Below are positions 23,166 through 34,953 of a DNA stretch of 64,000 nt, piece after piece. Source of the DNA: Acanthornis magna (Eukaryota > Chordata > Aves > Passeriformes > Acanthizidae); assembly GCA_036785705.1 (NCBI GenBank), contig JAWUZG010000173.1, positions 2,279,001 to 2,343,000 on the forward strand, written 5' to 3'. Below the pieces are notes generated by a model, which did no database searches, had not been told where the DNA came from, and worked only from the letters and a program-made list of their open reading frames with translations. Within the stretch, counting starts at the first letter, position 1; each line of letters starts with the position of its first letter. The translations under genes were made by a program, and so were the position numbers.

Positions 23166-23566
23166 CACAGAGTCATAAAATGGTTTGGGTTGGGAGAGAC
23201 CTTAAAAATTGTCCAGATCCACCCTCTGCCATGGGCAGGGACACCTTCCACTGTCCCAGGTTGCTCCAAGCCCTGTGCAGCCTGGCCTGGGACACTGCCA
23301 GGGATCCAGGGACAGCCACAGCTGCTCTGGGCACCTGTGCCAGGGCCTGCCCACCCTCACAGCCAGCAATTCCTAATTCCCAAGATCCCATCTGTCCCTG
23401 CCCTCTGGCACTGGGAAGCCATTGCCTGTGTGCTGTCCCTCCATGCCTTGTCCCCAGTCCCTCTGCAGCTCTCCTGGAGCCCTTCAGGCCCTGCCAGGGG
23501 CTCGGAGCTCTCCCTGGAGCCTTCTCTTGTGCAGGGGAACAGCCCCAGCTCTGCCAGGCTGTCACC
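23166..23566 (-). mobile_element. CR1 LINE 3' end, GC-rich young type (copy B of inverted pair)
   Basis: Minus-strand, about 400 bases, with the 3' terminus at the low coordinate (AGTCATAAAATGGTTTGGGT). It breaks off at the GCTCTGCCAGGCTG segment, about 60 bases short of copy A. From the GGACACTGCCAGGGATCC segment to its end I count only about 3 differences from copy A in about 265 bases, but about 19 in the 133 bases nearest its 3' terminus. Frames of 131-230 codons across it are artefacts. Confidence 0.95.
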
Positions 23567-24821
23567 ATGGGAAAACGTAATGAGGTAAACTTCTATGAAA
23601 ACTAGACACATTTCAGAAAAAAATATGCCAAGTCAGCAAGATTACATTCTGCACACAGACATGAAAAATCATGGGAAGCTGCTGTCAAAGGAGAATCCAG
23701 CTACCTGGAGCTCCTGGCTGAGGACCAGCTGCTCCCTGTCCTACTCCACTTGCTCACCCCAAAACGTCGTGGCGGAAGCATGTTGGAAATCCTGCTCTGG
23801 GATTCCACATTGTAGTGCATGGTAGTGAGCCACACATGGCCACGTTTTGTTTATGACAGATGGCTCTTCCCAAAAATATGATGTGCAAGATTGTGCTGAC
23901 TTGGACAGTTCTGCATAAACTGAGGGGGATTGACAGGGTGTAATATACATTTTCTGTTTACTAAAAGTCTAGAAGAGAATGGGCCAAGCCCAGCGAAGAA
24001 CAGCCTGTTTCAAAGATATTACGGCTGGAAAATGTTGTTTCTCACAGAGATCATCTCTCTATAATAAGCTTCATGGTGATCCTGTACGGTGGGGAAAAAA
24101 AACACCACTATGCAGATTGGGAAAGGAGTCAATCACATGATTTTTATTTGTATGCTATCATGGAGATGTCTGTGAGAGGAAAAGAGAACTTCTGCTCGTC
24201 TCCACAGCTCTGCACAAAGTCAGCCTAACTGGAAACAAGCTACGCTCCAGAAGCTACTCGTGGGAACCATGTGGAATGCAAATGCAAGAAGGAGGGTTTG
24301 TCAGTGATGAACAGGCGCCCTCAGAGAGGCTGAGATGATGGACAATTTGCAACAGTCAGCCGGGAATTGGACCAAACAAAGCACACACGCAACCTTGCCT
24401 GGGTGACAGCTTGGAAGAGCCATGATGAAATTCCCAGCTAGGAATCAGTAGCTCACACGTGGGACTTGGTCTTCTACCTTTGTTGGTCTTCTTCCTACCC
24501 TTTGTTGGATGTTTGCTGAGTGGAGAATGCGTGCATAATATGGGGTTAACCAAAAAACTTTTTCTAAATCCTGAGGATTTTAATTCATGATGAGATATTG
24601 GGGTTATTCTGATGTCCCTCAACAGCAGAGATTAGTGTAGGTCTGGTGGGGTTAATGCAGCAGAACTGATTTGTGCCAGCCGAAGATCAACTCCTGTTTT
24701 AAATGTTTTACTGGAAAAGGAGACATTAATTGTTTTCCTCCAGATTTTTCCAGATGTTGGAGACTGGAACCTGCTACTGAAACAGGATCTCTCATCCCCT
24801 TTAGCTTTTCAGATTACAGAG
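23567..24821. other. Unique non-coding sequence
   Basis: No gene or repeat is recognised. A short repeated CTACC..TTTGTTGG motif near 24475-24510 is minor. Confidence 0.5.
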
Positions 24822-24845
24822 CAGACAGACAGACAGACAGACAGA
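24822..24845. repeat. (CAGA)6 tetranucleotide microsatellite
   Basis: Six perfect CAGA units. Short and likely only mildly variable. Confidence 0.95.
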
Positions 24846-27387
24846 GCACAGAGGGCATTTTGGTTGCAGCTTCTATTTTTGTCACTTCCTCTGAACAGTG
24901 TAAAACCTCCCATGACTAAAATGTCTTTCTTTGGCATGGGGGAATCGCGTCTTTTGGGATGATATAACTGAGTTGCGTGGGAAGCCTTTTTTTTTCCTAG
25001 GCTAAGAAACTGATATTAAAAAAAAAATACCGTTACATTCCAAACTGAGATCTTTGGGAAAGTTCGTGGGAAATAGGAGAGATCTATCCTCAAAACAGCC
25101 GATTAATTCACTCTTAGGTTAAAATGTGGGACTTCTCAGCATTTCAAAGCCCATATTTTTAGGTGCTTGGAAGGAGCCTCCATTTCTGTAGCTGTCACGT
25201 TGATTGGAACTCCTTCAGAGGAAAGAATTTAAACCATATGTGCTTCTCTGAACAATTTAATTTCTATCAAAGCTAACGTTTGTTGATGACAAAACATTTT
25301 GCTCCAAAAATTCCTCTGATGATAAGAATTCACTAAGTAAAGTTTACATAACCTTTTTGGAGACCTTGACAGAAAAACCATGTCTTGAAAGCAGCTGAAA
25401 TCTGCCTGCTTGAAGACCTCTACGCCTTTCCCTCTCCAATTAGTACAGCTGAGTTCTGTGCTGAAAAACACTTTTAAAGTTCCTCACTGGCCTCACCACG
25501 TTTTTCTCTCAGACTGTATAATCCCATGATTACATGGTGATGTTGATGCAACATGACATGGTGTGTCAGTGGAGTTTCTAACCACTTATTTTGTGCCACT
25601 GAAGGGAAAACCCAGCAGCCTGGGCACTTATATTGAAGCAGAATTAAGAAAAAGAAGGAAATCTGATAATCATTATTGAAGTCTGCTTGCAGGTAACTGG
25701 CAGCTTTTCCTGAAATTTTCAGCTGGTGATACTGCTCACAAAATGCTTGGCAACCTGCCAGGCCCCTCAATAGATATTTCTGCCAGGCTGTTTACTAGCT
25801 ACCTGTATTTTGCAATATTTCAGGAGGATGCTTGACTAGCTGACAAAAGCTCCTCCTGTATCAACCTTGTGTTTGGTCGCACAGATCAAATCCTTGAGCT
25901 GGTTGTTCCATAACCTTGGACATTTCCTCACATGCCCTGCTGGCTTTTTCATGCTGCTCTCAGAAGCTTTTCTGCCCACGAGTGGTAGGGGTGGGCGCAG
26001 TGGTCTCGCAGTCACTAATTAGGTCCCTGCTACAGGCTTGTCAAGAAGGGCATTGCATCCTCACAAAACCAGAAATTGAAAAACTTTGCTGAAGATTTTG
26101 CCCCGCAATACAAGAAAATATATCTTTCTCCCTTTCTTTGAAAGGGAATGCAATTTAGCTGGAATCCCATTAGGAGAATAAAAAAAGCACTTTGGGTAGT
26201 ATTACCAATAATGTTCCCTCCGTAGCTTTTCTGAGAGAAAGGTTAAATCGGTATAAGGCACAACAAAAGACCAGGGGAGATACTGAATATTGACAACATT
26301 GTTGAACAGCAGATGAACATCTCTGAACACTCTCTGGTCACAGAGGGAGTGCTGAATCCAGCATGAAGAATGGCTTTTGGGAAATGTCAGCTGGCAAGAA
26401 CACAGTGTGGTATATGAGGGAGAACTGAAAAAGAGGAAAAAACCTACTGAGATAGGATACCACATTCAGTTTGCTATAGTAACTACCTAAAAATCTTAAA
26501 CAGACTTGATTTTAAACTTTGCAAACAACATAAGCCAGGGCTAGTCAAACTGCAGGGTTTTCCTTCAGATCACGTGGGTTTTTGGGGGAGTAGACCTCAC
26601 TGTTTCTCAAGAAGTGGTGGTGATGTGGTACCTTGGCTCTGCACCATGAAGATATATGGAAGAGTTGGCATGAACTGGCTCCTTCCAGAGGTGAAAGAAT
26701 TCCTGATAAGTGAGTATTTCAGTATTTGAAGTTGTTGTCTCATTGGAAAATCCAATGGAAGTTGATCATCTCCAAGTATGAAACCATAATGATTATTTTT
26801 CACCTGTTTCCTGAAAGTGCTCCACTGCAAACAGGTCCAGCAAGATAACAACACTTCAGAGTCAGTGTTTAGCCCTTCTAAGTGTGAACTGTCTTTTGTG
26901 GTCATCCAAGCCTATTTTTCTAAGGTCACTCAAATAGGTGGCAATAAAATCTCATCTTCAAATTTGTCTAAACTTCTTAAAAAAATTCAAAACAAAATTA
27001 CTGCATGAGGAAATGACATCCTGATTTAGAACACTTGAGATGTAGCAGTCTGAGCTGTGATTTTTTAGAAGTGTTAACTGTGCATGATTTTCAGATGAAA
27101 TCAAGAGGAACAGGAGGGTGTTGTTTAGCCACAGTTTCACACCTTCATCTCTAGTGAATGCTCACTTTGCTGGTCTAGTCTACACTGGTCTTAAAAGACA
27201 GCTGCTGCTCTCTGACAACTCTTTGGGGTGTAAAGTGATGCTCGTTTTAGGCTTCACCTTGCACTGGTCAGAGGAATCAAACTCACCTTCAAGCTGGGAG
27301 CACCCTGCAGGTGAGCTGTGCTACCATAAATGCCTCTGTCAGTGCACTTTGGCTGAGACTGAAAATGTCTCTTCACTTACAGAGAGT
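24846..27387. other. Unique non-coding sequence
   Basis: Frames of 80-102 codons occur on the minus strand (25.2-26.9 kb) without recognisable domains. No repeats are identified. Confidence 0.5.
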
Positions 27388-27665
27388 CCTAGGGCATCCT
27401 GAGTTAGAAGGGAACCACAGTGACCATCAGTGTACTCCCAGCCCTGCACAGACACCCCAAGAATCCCACTCTGTGCATCCCTGGGAGAGTTGTCCAAACT
27501 TTCCTGGAGCTCTGGCAGCCTCAGGGCCGTGCCCATTCCCTGGGGAGCCTGGGCAGTGCCCAGCACCCTCTGGGGAAAACTTTTCCGTGATATCCAAACA
27601 ACCTCCCAGGCTGTTTCCCTTGGGTTCTGTCTCTGGTCAGCAGAGAGAACACAGCGCAGACTCAG
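27388..27665 (-). mobile_element. CR1 LINE 3' end, second subtype
   Basis: Minus-strand tail of a different CR1 subtype: GAGTTAGAAGGGAACCACAG, GTGCATCCCTGGGAGAGTTG, TCCCTGGGGAGCCTGGGCAG, CCCTCTGGGGAAAAC and TCTGGTCAGCAGAGAGAACA. The same segment order occurs in the copies at 30845 and 39070. Frames of 75-121 codons are artefacts. Confidence 0.9.
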
Positions 27666-29126
27666 TGGATAGATGAGGGTGAGTTACCCCATCTGAGGTG
27701 AGTCAGAGGTGATCTCCTGCTGCAGTCATTGACAGCAAATCCCTGTGCCCAAGGTGTGGGCAGCTCTGTAGCTCCCAACTCCCTTTATTGATAGTACATG
27801 TAACACTTGTAAAGCAGAATTCAGCTGACCTGCTTTAGGTGACTGCTGCAGATCAGATGAATCATGTCCCAAAAGGTGCTGTTTCTAGAGAACAATCTCA
27901 GATGTAAGTATCAGCGTTGCTGATGTCTAAAGCTGGGCAGAATGAGTCCATTCTAGTGGCGTTTAAGGTGTGATACTAAGTCTGATTCCATGCTACCCCT
28001 GGCCACGTGATGGTTAGATAAAAATAACAAAATACAAGTGCAGTGGTCAAAGGCAAAGCAAACAGGATCAGTCTTGGCTCAGGTATTAACATAGCTATAC
28101 CACATGTGGGACCAGCTGACTCCTTCCAAACAGCTCAAAATTCAGCCAAGAATCCCAAAGGCTTCATTACCAAAAGAGTGAAAGTTTTGACATCTGAAGT
28201 TGCTCCTGAGAAGGGCTGTCTGTTGGCCACCAGACTGCTAATCCCCAAAATATGGTGAATAACTGGCTTGGCATTCTATTAGTATGTTTTATTAACTTGA
28301 CAGGGAACGTTATTAGTTTAAGAGTTAAAGATGGATAAACTTGTGTAGTAAAATTTGGACTTTATCCTTCAGCTTTGGCAATGCCCCTGTCTTAATCCTT
28401 AGGAAGACTGTGAAAAGCAGGGCCCCTGCATTTGAAAATGTGGGTTTTCTTTTCCCAGAAAATTAATGCCATTCACCTTGGGTTAACTTGGAGAGAAGCA
28501 GGACAGTGTTTATTGGGTAAGACACGTTAATACCTTCACAAATAGTGACCTCTTGCAAATTGTGGATGCCGTCACATATACAAATCCAGTTAAAAAGATA
28601 AACAAAGACAGAGAAAGCATCCAGTTGTCAAGAATGCATTCCTAAAGAGATGAGGGACCACAGCTGAAGAAGAGTTCTAGGTCTGTTTTAAATCTGTTTT
28701 TACTCTCTATTTTCCTGGAGCTGGCATGTAGCATAAATTCATCTTTATCTTCATGTCCCCATAAATGTCTTTTTTCTATTCAGGCACGATTTTTTTTCTA
28801 TTGCAATTGTATGTCATCACTTCCAAAGGTAACTCTGAAGAAATTTTTTGGCTCATAACAAAAGGCAGTGTTAGAAGGAAAATGTGAGGAGATTTTCAAA
28901 AATACATAAAGAAGTTGGTCACATGATTGTAGAGTCCTGAACCTAAAAGGAAATACAACATCCAGCAAGCGATGTTTCTCTGCTGCTGAAAGTCTTTCTT
29001 TGCAGTGTAATAATTTCATCTGATTTCAGTCTAAGACTGAAGAAGAGCATGCTCTAGTTACCTCAGAAGGTCTTTTTTTCTGGGAACATTTTAATAAGGA
29101 CTGCAGTACATTTAACCTGTCTTGCC
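27666..29126. other. Unique non-coding sequence
   Basis: A 71-codon frame without an ATG start (28043-28258) has a protein-like composition but no known domain and no convincing splice sites. Otherwise nothing is recognised. Confidence 0.45.
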
Positions 29127-29426
29127 TCACTTGAACTTTGAACCACTGCGTGCTGTGGAGCTCTTGGTGAAAAGCCTGTCCCAAATGCGAGAAAGATTTT
29201 CACTCCTCCCTCTCCTCTCTCTTAGAAGGGATCTGAAATAAGATGTCTCCAGGTCAACACCTACAGATCCCTGGGGAAAGAAGATCACCACACAGACCAC
29301 TCCCAAGCAGATTGCTGGGAGGAATGGGACCAAGAACAGATGCTGATCCTGTTCTGTGAGTTTGGCCTTTTGTTTTCTGATTTTCTGGTAGTCCTGCCTG
29401 AAAACAGAATCTGACTGAAACAGCAT
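29127..29426 (-). CDS. Unidentified small open frame with a hydrophobic segment
   Basis: ATG-started frame of 99 codons on the minus strand. About 29 mostly polar, charged residues come first, then a hydrophobic stretch (about residues 30-50, within FLVPFLPAICLGVVCVVIFF) long enough for one membrane span, then a basic tail. The layout would suit a small single-pass membrane protein. No family is recognised, no poly(A) signal is seen close downstream on that strand, and an acceptor-like TTCTTTCCCCAG inside the frame could instead mark something else. Chance remains the simplest explanation. Confidence 0.15.
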   Translation of the reverse strand: MLFQSDSVFRQDYQKIRKQKAKLTEQDQHLFLVPFLPAICLGVVCVVIFFPQGSVGVDLETSYFRSLLRERRGRSENLSRIWDRLFTKSSTARSGSKFK

Positions 29427-30284
29427 CTTTGGGGGATTTCTTCTGTTTCGTTAGAGTCTTTTGAAAAATGTAATTTTATTTATAGCACTGCTGCTTTAGT
29501 TTGTGTTTCCTGCTTTTTCAGCCAAACTGGAGAAGTAGTTCTTTGTTCAGCCCACAGGATGGAGGAGCAAAAGAGAAATGAAAAGGAGAATAAAAGAGTG
29601 AGAAAAGATTTTACTCCTAGAGCAGAAATTTCCATGGAGAGTCTCACGGCGTATCTCTATCCTGATGAGTACAGACAGATTGAAGCCCCCTCTCATGAGC
29701 AGCCCCAGACTGGAAATATGTTTTGATTCAGTAAAGAACAGGATCTTCCTTGGGTCTGGGTGACCATTGAATCCTATTAGGTCATAGCTAACCCTGAGCC
29801 ACCAAACCTGTTACAAATTTATCTGAAATTCCTGTCAAATGGGCAGCCTGAGTTAGGGTCTTAGGATCTTAATTTTCCTGCCTCTGATGTAGGGTCCCAG
29901 ATCTATGTGTGCACGAGGGCAAACTCTGTGTCTCTCTTTGTCTTCTTGCTGCAGAAGGGCACCATTCATCTGAAATCATGGTGAAATCACATATACTCCT
30001 ATATCAACTGAGTTTTCCCCTAAAATCTGTGCAGACAGACCCTAGGAAAAAATGAAGCTATATTTCTGCAAAAGAAGACATTTGAAACTCATTATTTTCC
30101 TGTACCTCAAACATCATCTCCACAGAACAACATATTCCAGGTAAATTTTAACCCAACTGCACTCCTGAGTGATGTCTTTTTGAGCACAACTCATAAATAT
30201 TACAGTGGAAATGGGAGATTTGACGCTCGAGACATGGTCTTTGTTTGACATTGCCGTGTTTTGGTGGATGTTTGGCCTGTTGGA
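29427..30284. other. Unique non-coding sequence
   Basis: No exon, RNA gene or repeat is recognised. Confidence 0.5.
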
Positions 30285-30480
30285 GAGAGCAGAGCTGATG
30301 GTCTTGTTAGGAGCTTGATTAACAACCAGATTTAATGCATGACCAGGCTGCCATGTAGCATGGCAATCACTCCATGCCTCTGTACTGACTACATGACCCC
30401 AGCAATAAAAACGCTGCTAAGTGCCGAGAGCAACTAAAACAGAAATAGAAATAACTTAGAAATGCAGAAGCTGAGAGAGT
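30285..30480. promoter_or_regulatory. Possible conserved element with a perfect palindrome
   Basis: A non-repetitive block containing the inverted repeat TGCCATG-TAG-CATGGCA at 30349-30365 (7-base arms, 3-base spacer), just after TTGATTAACA and TTTAATGCATGA segments. Arms this short are not a stable RNA hairpin but could be a dimeric protein site. The suggestion of conservation is by texture only. Confidence 0.18.
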
Positions 30481-30844
30481 GGCACAGCATTTTTCCTGTG
30501 TTTTGCTAATGCATCTTCACCAAACTGCTTTCCAGCTGGTATTAAGCTGGTTTGAAACCTTCTGACTCAGAATCTGGATTGTGGCAAGGCCTAAGTCTTG
30601 GTGGAGCTGGAAAATCAGAGTAAATATAATCTCCTCAAGTTTTGCGTTGCTTTGATGATTTTTTTTTTGTTTCACAGGACACGTGACTTTATGCAGGGAA
30701 AACAAGTTACTTTGCTGTCAGAAGAGTGGTTTGAAGCAAACCAGGAATACCCTCCAGTGTGTTGAGCAGAGGTTGGTGTTGTCCTGGGCTGCACTTTACA
30801 AACCCATGGTTAGTGCATGTCATGGAGCTAGAATTTGTTCCTGA
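30481..30844. other. Unique non-coding sequence
   Basis: Nothing recognised apart from a short T run at 30659-30668. Confidence 0.5.
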
Positions 30845-31250
30845 TCACAGATTACTCTGAGTTGGAAAGGATCCACCAGGACCATCGAGTCCAACCCCTG
30901 GTCCCACACAGGACCATCCTCAAGGATCCCACCCTGTGCCTGAGACTGTTGTCCAAATGTTTCTTGAACTCTGTCAGGTTTGGTGCTGTGACCATTCCCT
31001 GGGGAGCCTGTTTGGTGTCCCACCACCCTCTGGGGGAAGAACCTTTCCCTGATACCCAACCTAACCCTCCCCTGACACAAATTTGACTGTTCCCTTGGGT
31101 CTGCCACTGGTCACAGAGACCAGAGATCAGTGTCTGCCCCTCTGATGTCCCTCAGGAGGAAGTTGCAGACCCCAATGAGGTCTGGGATCAGCCTCCTCTT
31201 GTCCCAGCTGAACAAGCCAAGTGACCTCAGCCACTCCTTCTATGGCTGAT
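30845..31250 (-). mobile_element. CR1 LINE 3' end, second subtype, about 400 bases
   Basis: Minus-strand tail: TCTGAGTTGGAAAGGATCCA, ACCATCGAGTCCAACCCCTG, CATTCCCTGGGGAGCCTGTT, CCCTCTGGGGGAAGAACC, GGTCACAGAGACCAGAGATC, CAGGAGGAAGTTGCAGACCC, CCAATGAGGTCTGGGATCAG and AACAAGCCAAGTGACCTCAG. It is the most complete copy of this subtype in the window. Frames of 83-95 codons on both strands are artefacts. Confidence 0.93.
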
Positions 31251-32211
31251 GAAGGTAACAAATAATTTCTCCCCTCCGTGCTACGCATCCTTTGTGTACA
31301 ATTTCAACTGAGTTTTTTGCCCTGGCTTCAGGGCTCACCCTTCTATTGGGAACCATTACAATCTTGTTAATTTTCGATGCACTTCAATAAAACACGTGTT
31401 TACCCAGGCTTTACTTTGTAAAGACACCTGTAAACTCCTCTGATGATGCAGAAAATTCCCAGGAAACCTTTAATGACTCTGACAACTTAGAAGTATAGGC
31501 TTTCTACTCTGCTGAGAGATGGTCTCTCCAGTGACATAGGTGTGGGCATGGGTTCAGCACTGAGTCAGATGGAAGAGATCCAACAACTGAATCACCAGTG
31601 CCAGCATCTGACATCTACCTCCTGCTAAGTTTATCCAGGCTTAGCCTGGGACGTCTGCTGGGTGCCAACCCCAGCACGGCAGATGTGTTGGAGCATTCCT
31701 GGAGCTCATCCCCTGGCCCCCAGTATTTTAATTTCAAGATTAAAATACTGCAGTAATGGCTCAAACCCTTGATGTGCTCCAGAAACAGTAGTTTCTTTTT
31801 CAGTTCTCATGCACAGCTGAGAATGGAGCCCTTTAAGCTTTTGTTTGTTTGTTAAAACAGGATGGACTGTTATATTTTTCTCTGGAGACCCTTTTACTTG
31901 GAGTTACAGATTGTGGAGAGATACTGCACTGCAGACTATGAAAGCTTGTTGTCCTTATCCCACAGCAATAAACACATTCCATAAATTGCAATTAGAGATG
32001 AAGTTGGGGAGTCTAGTTAAATGAGTGGCAGTCCTCCAAACATGCTGGCTTTCACTTTAAGAAAGGGCAGAGGTGTTCTATATTTTGGCAGTGCCTTTGT
32101 GACTCCTTGTGCCAAGAAGGACCCACTGAAGCTGGAGAGGTGTTGCCTTCAACAAAGCTGTAATGGCTTAGTAGAGCAAAATGTCTTATATTTTGTAAGA
32201 GCTCTGCTCAG
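31251..32211. other. Unique non-coding sequence
   Basis: No gene or repeat is recognised. Confidence 0.5.
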
Positions 32212-32259
32212 TATCCATTAAATAAGGCTTGAGAGTATCCAATAAATAAGGCTTGAGAG
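32212..32259. repeat. 24-base tandem duplication
   Basis: Two adjacent copies of a 24-base unit beginning TATCCA and ending AAGGCTTGAGAG (32212-32235 and 32236-32259), differing by one base. A recent local duplication. Confidence 0.95.
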
Positions 32260-34188
32260 ACAGGGGTAGTGTTAATTACCAGCACCTAACACAGACCTAA
32301 ATTATGTTTGTACTGGGTGGAAATTCAACACTGAAATTGTGCTAACTTCGAATATATTGCTTATCTTTGCAGGGTTGAAAGTTGGATTGGTTTAAGAAAT
32401 AAGGGGAATTTTGCTGTTCCACGTTTCAGAATGATTGTGGGGAAGGGAGTCTAAGGACAGTCTGCCTTTCACTCCTCATTTAACATTGTCTGATGCAGCT
32501 CATGCTGTCTTGATTATGTGACAGCAAAAACCCCACATGACTTCCCCAATCATTGTTAAATTGGCAATGACTCAGTCCTGTAACTCTCCTTGTCCAGCCA
32601 AAAAAACCCCCATTTTCAAAACTTCAGTGAGATATCACCAGTTCAACCAAGGTTTCTGAGTGTGCTGAGAGTATGAAATGGCAGTTCTGTCCTGCAATCT
32701 TAGGCATTCATTTCAATAAATGCCAACAGATTGGCACTGAAACATCAAAAGTTGATGGAGAAAGGACAGAGACATTGCGCTAGGATATCTAAAAATTATG
32801 CAGAGTTTTCTTGTTTTTAATGGTAATATCAGGAAACGTTTCCGTTTCAGAGTCCAGATGGAAAAATTTGGCTAAAAATGTAGAGGAAATCTCATAAAAA
32901 ATTCTGCTTTCACATTAAATGCTGCATCTATTTTCCCAGCTAAGCTATTTCTGAAGGCTACAAGAAGAGACAGATGATGTAAGGAAAGAGAAGCTTGTTT
33001 AAAAAAGTGAAATCCACTAACGCACATGTGTGTTTGTGTGCTTTTATTGCTGAAAAGAACTTTTACCCTTGAGAGTGTAAATTCATTTATAAAAAATGAA
33101 GACACGCAAGCAGATCCATATGTATCCAAGCCAGATGACTTTTTTCAATTAAAAAAAAAATTAGAATCAACGATATTTTTATGGAATGTAAAGCTCCGGA
33201 CTTCCAGTTTTCCCTCATTTCACCAAACTCAAGCCCACCTTGCTGCTGTGCCTAGTGTGAACAAAGGCAGGATTTTGCAAGTTACACACGAGCTCAATCC
33301 ATCCAAGCTCCACGGCCAAACCCTTGCCTCTGCCAGAATGCTTTCTCAGGTTATATAATTTTTGTCTTGGAGCTGTTTTGACTGGTGCTCAACTAGGCAG
33401 AAATATCATCCTGGGTTTGAAAAATGCCTCACCTGCTCGAGTTGGTAATGCTGTGTATGTTCTGCGTCAGTTCTGTAACTGAGCTGGCTCCTGGGGGCGT
33501 GGGCTGTGTGTGCTCACTGCAGGTGAGGACCTGACTCCTTCCAGCAGCTGCTGCCATTGTGTACTCAAATAACACCACAGCCTTTACATTGCTTTTTTTG
33601 CACATTTCTTGTTATTAAAGTATAACAATTCCTCACCCAGCTGTGTTTGTCTTGCCTTTTTTTTTTTAATGTTTCCTTCTCTCCAGTTTTCTCCTCAAAG
33701 TTTTTGCCCCCTCTTCTTTTTATTTTTTTCCCTAATGCATGTATCCTTCTGTTTTATTGACATATACAGAGCAATTCTGCTTTCTCTTGACATTTTTTTC
33801 CCTTCTTATTTCATCTTCTGCTGTTTTTTGTGACCTTTCCTTCTTTCCCTCCCTGCTTCTGCTCACTACCCTGTGAACATTCCCAGGCCTACCAACACCA
33901 CTGATGTAAAGGATGCTCCATGGAAAAAAGACATAAAACACATGGTAAGCAACAAGGGATCTTGGTGAAGGTAACTTGCTGGCCAATATCCAACTGCAGG
34001 GTTAACTTGCTGCAAAAATTACTTCACACCTAGAGGATTCTTCTCCTCCTGGCAGGAGGATGCTCACTGCTGCTTGGCTTGCAACATGGAAACAAAATAT
34101 TTGCTGTATGGGGCAAAGCACCCAAAAAAGCCCATGAGGGGTATTGTGGACGGGGACTTAGGGAGAGCCCAAGGTTAGTTTGGTTTGG

Positions 34189-34192
<4 letters not shown>
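32260..34192. other. Unique non-coding sequence with T-rich patch
   Basis: A pyrimidine-rich patch spans about 33590-33860. No gene or transposon is recognised. Frames of 74-110 codons have no known domains. Confidence 0.5.

Positions 34193-34226
<34 letters not shown>
34193..34226. repeat. (TG)17 dinucleotide microsatellite
   Basis: A perfect run of 17 TG units, preceded by TTTGGTTTGGTTT low-complexity sequence. Likely polymorphic. Confidence 0.97.
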
Positions 34227-34229
<3 letters not shown>

Positions 34230-34690
34230 AGCCAGAATCATTGCCTCAGAGTGGGTGAAACCAGCTCGTGGAGAATATCCAGCTTGGGGTGAGATTGCAG
34301 TTCATGCCTTTCTTTCACACTCCACTTTCACTGGTTGTACCTGAATGGAAGCTTTTTCCAAGTGAAATCCCATTTAGGGGCCCCAGCTGTCTGCAAAGCT
34401 TGGCAGCTGAGCTGGGGAGGAAGGTAAGAGGACAAAGCAGTTGCTTTTGATGTTTTTCTTGCCGTGTTTTACAAGTGGATAAATTTCAACAAAATGTCTC
34501 CTTCTTGGTCCACTGCTCACAGCTCCCAGTGAATGCACAGAATTGGGCAGGGTGTCTGTGGGGTGCATCATTCCAGTGTTTCCCACCGCAGAGGATTTAT
34601 GGAATAGCACAGAGCACTCAGAGGAGAAAAAAACTGTTGGTTTTTTTTTTTTTTCAGAAAGCCTAAAGTTGGGACAGAGGTGCATCCAGA
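34227..34690. other. Unique non-coding sequence with T14 run
   Basis: Contains a T14 run at 34641-34654. Otherwise nothing is recognised. Confidence 0.5.
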
Positions 34691-34953
34691 ACTGTAGAAT
34701 CATAGCAGGGTTTGGGCTGGAAGGGATTTTAAGGATCATCCAGTTCCAACTCCCTGCCATGGACAGGGACACCTTCCACTATCCCAGGTTGCTCCAAGCC
34801 CTGTCCAGCCTGTCCTTGGACACTTCCAGGGATCCTGGCACAGCCACAGCTTCTCCAGGAAACCTGTGCCAGGGCCTCCCCACCCTCACAACCAAGAATT
34901 CCTTCCTAAAATCTCATCCTACTCTGCCCTCTGGCAGTGGGAAGCCTTTCCCC
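34691..34953 (-). mobile_element. CR1 LINE, 5'-truncated 3' end
   Basis: Minus-strand tail: TAGAATCATAGCAGGGTTTG (the terminal repeat), GGGCTGGAAGGGATTTTAAG, CCATGGACAGGGACACCTTC, GTTGCTCCAAGCCCTGTCCA, TGTGCCAGGGCCTCCCCACC and CTCTGGCAGTGGGAAGCC. It stops at about 34953. The 149-codon frame running into it is an artefact. Confidence 0.94.

Noticed and set aside
22913..23605. 230-codon open frame, the longest in the window
   Set aside because: Its second half lies inside CR1 copy B, and the same peptide stretch is produced by copy A. It is an artefact of the GC-rich repeat.
28043..28258. 71-codon frame with protein-like composition
   Set aside because: No ATG at its start, no good acceptor or donor, no recognisable family. 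Length is within chance.
30349..30365. Palindrome as a microRNA hairpin
   Set aside because: Seven-base arms are far too short for a precursor hairpin.
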